A stretch of DNA of 64,000 nt. It comes from Paramecium tetraurelia. Lineage: Eukaryota; Ciliophora; Oligohymenophorea; Peniculida; Parameciidae. Location: NCBI RefSeq assembly GCF_000165425.1, contig NW_001799288.1:585067-649066 (forward strand). Direction: 5' to 3'. A model generated the notes under the pieces. The model was not told where the DNA came from, ran no database searches, and worked only from the letters and a program-made list of their open reading frames with translations. A program made the translations under genes and the position numbers. Position 1 is the first letter of the stretch. Every line of letters begins with the position of its first letter. Below, piece after piece: positions 61,205-64,000 of this stretch.

Positions 61205-62682
61205 TAGTGACTAATCATTGCTTTATGTTTTCTTTAAAATTTAAACTTTTGAACATTGTAATAATTAAAGAAACAGTCTAATTAATTTTAATAATGCAAA
61301 CACTTCTATTATTGTTTTTGTATTTATGTATAATACAATCTATTCAGAAAAATTATGACAATTTTTTTTCTATTTAAGAAAGTCTACGGTTTATCAATGA
61401 ATATCTTTATATCCTTATTTAGATTGAGTTTTATTGAATGATTCAACACAAAATAAAAGTCTTTATTGGGCATTAATTTAATATATAAATAAATTCTGTA
61501 TAATCAAGAAATAGTAGAGTAGAGTGAAATTTCACTCTTAGGCTGTTCTTGATTCATTATTTGAGAAATAGGGAAATAATATGTAATTGAACTATATCTC
61601 AAACATGAAATGAAATCAATAATATCAACCATTATATTTTAATCTGAATTTTCGTATTCCTTTATTAATTTTCAGATTTTTAAATTCTCTTATTTAGATT
61701 TATTATCATTTAATTTTTATCTGGTATATAGTAAGCTTAATATGTTTATAATTTTCGTAAATTTAGTAAGCTGGTGTGATTTTTTTTATAAATTCGTGAG
61801 ACAGATGTATAAAAATTATCTGTTTAGACCCTAACTTAGGGGTGGAATTTGAAGAACGCTTAAATTAATCGAATGGCTTTGTTGTAGAGGTTAATACGTT
61901 TATTAAATCATTATTCTTCACCATGATCATTTTCTTTGATATTATAATATTAGATATCATTTCTTAAAGTAATTATAATTAAGTACACTTAATGTACAGG
62001 TCTCATTTATTTCAGACTAGAGTTATAATTAAATATTAATATTAATATTTTAGCATGAATCTATCTCTATCTAAAGAGAAAAAATAAGCTATTCTATTAT
62101 TTAATTTATAGTATTAGGAAAGAGTCAAGGGTGATGGATTAATTGATTTGAATTTAAATTGTTACTAAATGGAAACAGCCGTTTATACTTATATTATATT
62201 TTGCTTAAATAATAAGAACTTTATTGATGATCATATTAGCATTAATTTAAATACTTTTCATTTCAATTTGTTAAGTAGATATGTGTGTATCTTCCTGATA
62301 CCTATATAAATTTTTAATTCATTTTGAGTTACTAAATGATCCAATTATAGTTTTTTTAACATATAATTTTTCTTTGCTATAGAACTTATCCAACTCACAC
62401 TAAATCATGAAATTAAAATGTATAATTTTTTTAAACTTAATATAATTAGTTTATAAATATAGTATTTAGTTATGACTAAAAAAAAAGTATATATAGGTAC
62501 TTATTAATAATAAATATGGATAAAAAATAATTTATAAATATGATATAAATGAGTTAATTCTTGAGAAATTATTGGATTAACATATGAACACTCAAAGTAT
62601 TTATTAAAAATATAAAGTTAAGTATAATAAAAGAGGCGAATATAATATCCTCTCTGAAAATAAATAAATAAAATTAATTGAT
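61205..62682. other. 1.5-kb AT-rich gene-poor stretch
   Basis: No supportable gene, RNA or repeat. Open frames are short and low in complexity. It lies between two convergent gene ends. Confidence 0.45.
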
Positions 62683-63891
62683 TCATTTTTTAAATATGTT
62701 TGTTGAATTATAGAGTTAGGATTGACACTCTTATTGTTTAATGTTTGATACAAATAAACCATCTTATTATTTAAATTGATCAAGAAAGTCAGAATTATTT
62801 AATTAAAGTGAATTAAATAGATTTAGGTTTGGTTGTTAGTTCGATTAAAATGGCAACATAAATTAGGCTGAAAATTACAATTATGGATTTTATTGAAGAT
62901 TAATTGATTAAAATGATTAGTCTTATTGATAAATTTCTTATTATTGTTGTTGTTGTTGTTGTTGTTGTTGTTATTATTATTATTATTATTGTTATTCTTT
63001 ATCTTGGAGTTTATCATTCTTTTTTTAAGTTTTAGTATCATTGCTTTAATAAGGAGGAGATAATTAAATGATTGAATCTACCAATGCATTATAATCAAGT
63101 TGGAGATCATGTTTACCATCCTTTGGCATTCTCATGAGTTTACAGAATAGTTTATTAATAATCCTTGGTGCAGTTCTTAATGCTCCATTCATATAGGTTT
63201 ATCTCCAATTTTCTATAAACTTTTTAAAACTACGCATATTGAATGTATTTACTCATCATTGCAATATGACTGAATATGTTAGGTAATTAGTAAAATGTCT
63301 TAATCATTTGATTCATTAAAAAAACATTTAATCGTGTAGCCACAGCATACTAAAAAGAGCAAAAGCTTTTTATATCCTTCTAGGTTGTAGATCTAAGAAT
63401 TAAAATAGATTTACTTCAGAATTACATAAAAAGTCTTACTTAAAATATTATATGAAATTTTAAATGAGAGGGTCATCGTCAAATCTCCACTTCTATGATT
63501 CAATAATATGGAGAAAGAATATAACCTCGAGTTCATTGAACATGAACTTTTTTGTTACTCCTCTAAGCATTTTGAATAAGGGTTAAGCTGTGGCAGCTTA
63601 AGAAGCACTTTCTAAGGAAGCAAAACGACTTAGCATTTAATTAATAAGAAATGAGTAGCATTAATCTGTATATGCAATACACTTAGCATCATATTCTTTT
63701 TGTAATACAAATTTGTTCTTTTTTTATTCATTTTTTGAATTAGATTGCTAGATATCCTTGAATGATTAATTAGTTTATTCTTGAGTTACTAAAATTCGTT
63801 TATTAAGAGGTTCTTCAAATTATTGAGTGCCATTGTCTAAACAGATTCTTGGTGTTTCTTTGACTATGTAGGTAGGGTATTTTTTATTCAT
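62683..63891 (-). CDS. Polyglutamine helical protein
   Basis: About 390 residues. The N-terminal leader MNKKYPTYIVKETPRICLDN is followed by a Gln/Lys-rich linker and a helical domain (MLSRFASLESASQAATAQ, ELEVIFFLHIIESQKWRF, DLQPRRIQKAFALFSML). A second conserved-looking part (ALRTAPRIINKLFCKLM) precedes 19 consecutive glutamines and a Gln/Asn/Phe-rich tail. The exons in the middle (63150-63310) were not fully joined; at least one intron lies there. No family recognised. The standard-code reading of the repeat as polyasparagine is a shadow frame. Confidence 0.6.
62938..62994 (-). repeat. Trinucleotide repeat encoding 19 Gln
   Basis: 57 bp of TTA/TTG units on the plus strand. Read on the minus strand in frame with the gene, they are 10 CAA and 9 TAA codons, all glutamine in the ciliate code. 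Confidence 0.85.
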
Positions 63892-64000
63892 ATAAATTGT
63901 ATTTATAAGTATATTATAAAGTTTAAGTTAAAGTAAATCATTTTTATTAAATATTATTTGGTTCTAAGAAATGATCAGAATGATGATTTAATAGCACTGA

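Noticed and set aside
62823-63041. Polyasparagine ORF on the minus strand in the standard code
   Set aside because: It is a shadow: the gene frame reads the repeat as glutamine, with good protein sequence on both sides.
63060-63800. 240-codon plus-strand open frame
   Set aside because: With only one stop codon, long chance frames are common here; the minus strand reads as a more natural protein with a start and a Q tract.
1-64000. tRNA, rRNA, CRISPR or virus-like elements
   Set aside because: No cloverleaf, rRNA core, repeat-spacer array, reverse transcriptase, integrase or capsid motif was seen by eye.

Overview
The window is ciliate nuclear DNA, almost certainly from a Paramecium. It is about three-quarters A+T. 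Its genes read open only if TAA and TAG are glutamine and TGA is the sole stop. Genes are cut by very short introns (about 22-34 nt, GTA...AG) and packed tightly, with gaps of 9-60 bp in places. Standard-code ORFs therefore show only fragments of the real genes. All models here were translated by eye with the ciliate code, and most close to an exact codon count after intron removal.

0-19 kb: RCHY1-type E3 ligase (-), degenerate coding remnants, ornithine decarboxylase carrying an insertion that looks like a retained internal eliminated sequence (IES), a Q/P-rich protein (-), a small one-TM protein, an FLVCR-like transporter, a membrane histidine-kinase-like protein, a mitotic cyclin (-), tryptophanyl-tRNA synthetase, a hypothetical protein, then a minus-strand run of a coiled-coil protein, a putative mitochondrial protein and a protein disulfide isomerase.

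19-52 kb: rich in cilia/microtubule genes: CFAP45, a TOG-domain protein, a SAXO/STOP protein, DNAAF10/WDR92 (axonemal dynein assembly), an LRR/coiled-coil protein and a complete 12-kb axonemal dynein heavy chain. Among them lie a probable NatB auxiliary subunit, several hypothetical proteins, a secreted RNase T2 and a cathepsin L-type protease.

52-64 kb: a mitochondrial CDGSH iron-sulfur protein, an ankyrin-DHHC protein whose catalytic cysteine is missing, a hypothetical protein, a 2.2-kb AT-rich gene-poor block, a ciliate-specific membrane protein, a small membrane protein, a 1.5-kb gene-poor stretch and a polyglutamine protein whose Q tract is written half in TAA.

No CRISPR, rRNA, tRNA, virus-derived element or intact transposon was recognised. 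The most unusual signals are the IES-like insertion in the ODC gene, the cysteine-less DHHC protein, the many introns ending in AAG, and the concentration of ciliary genes.
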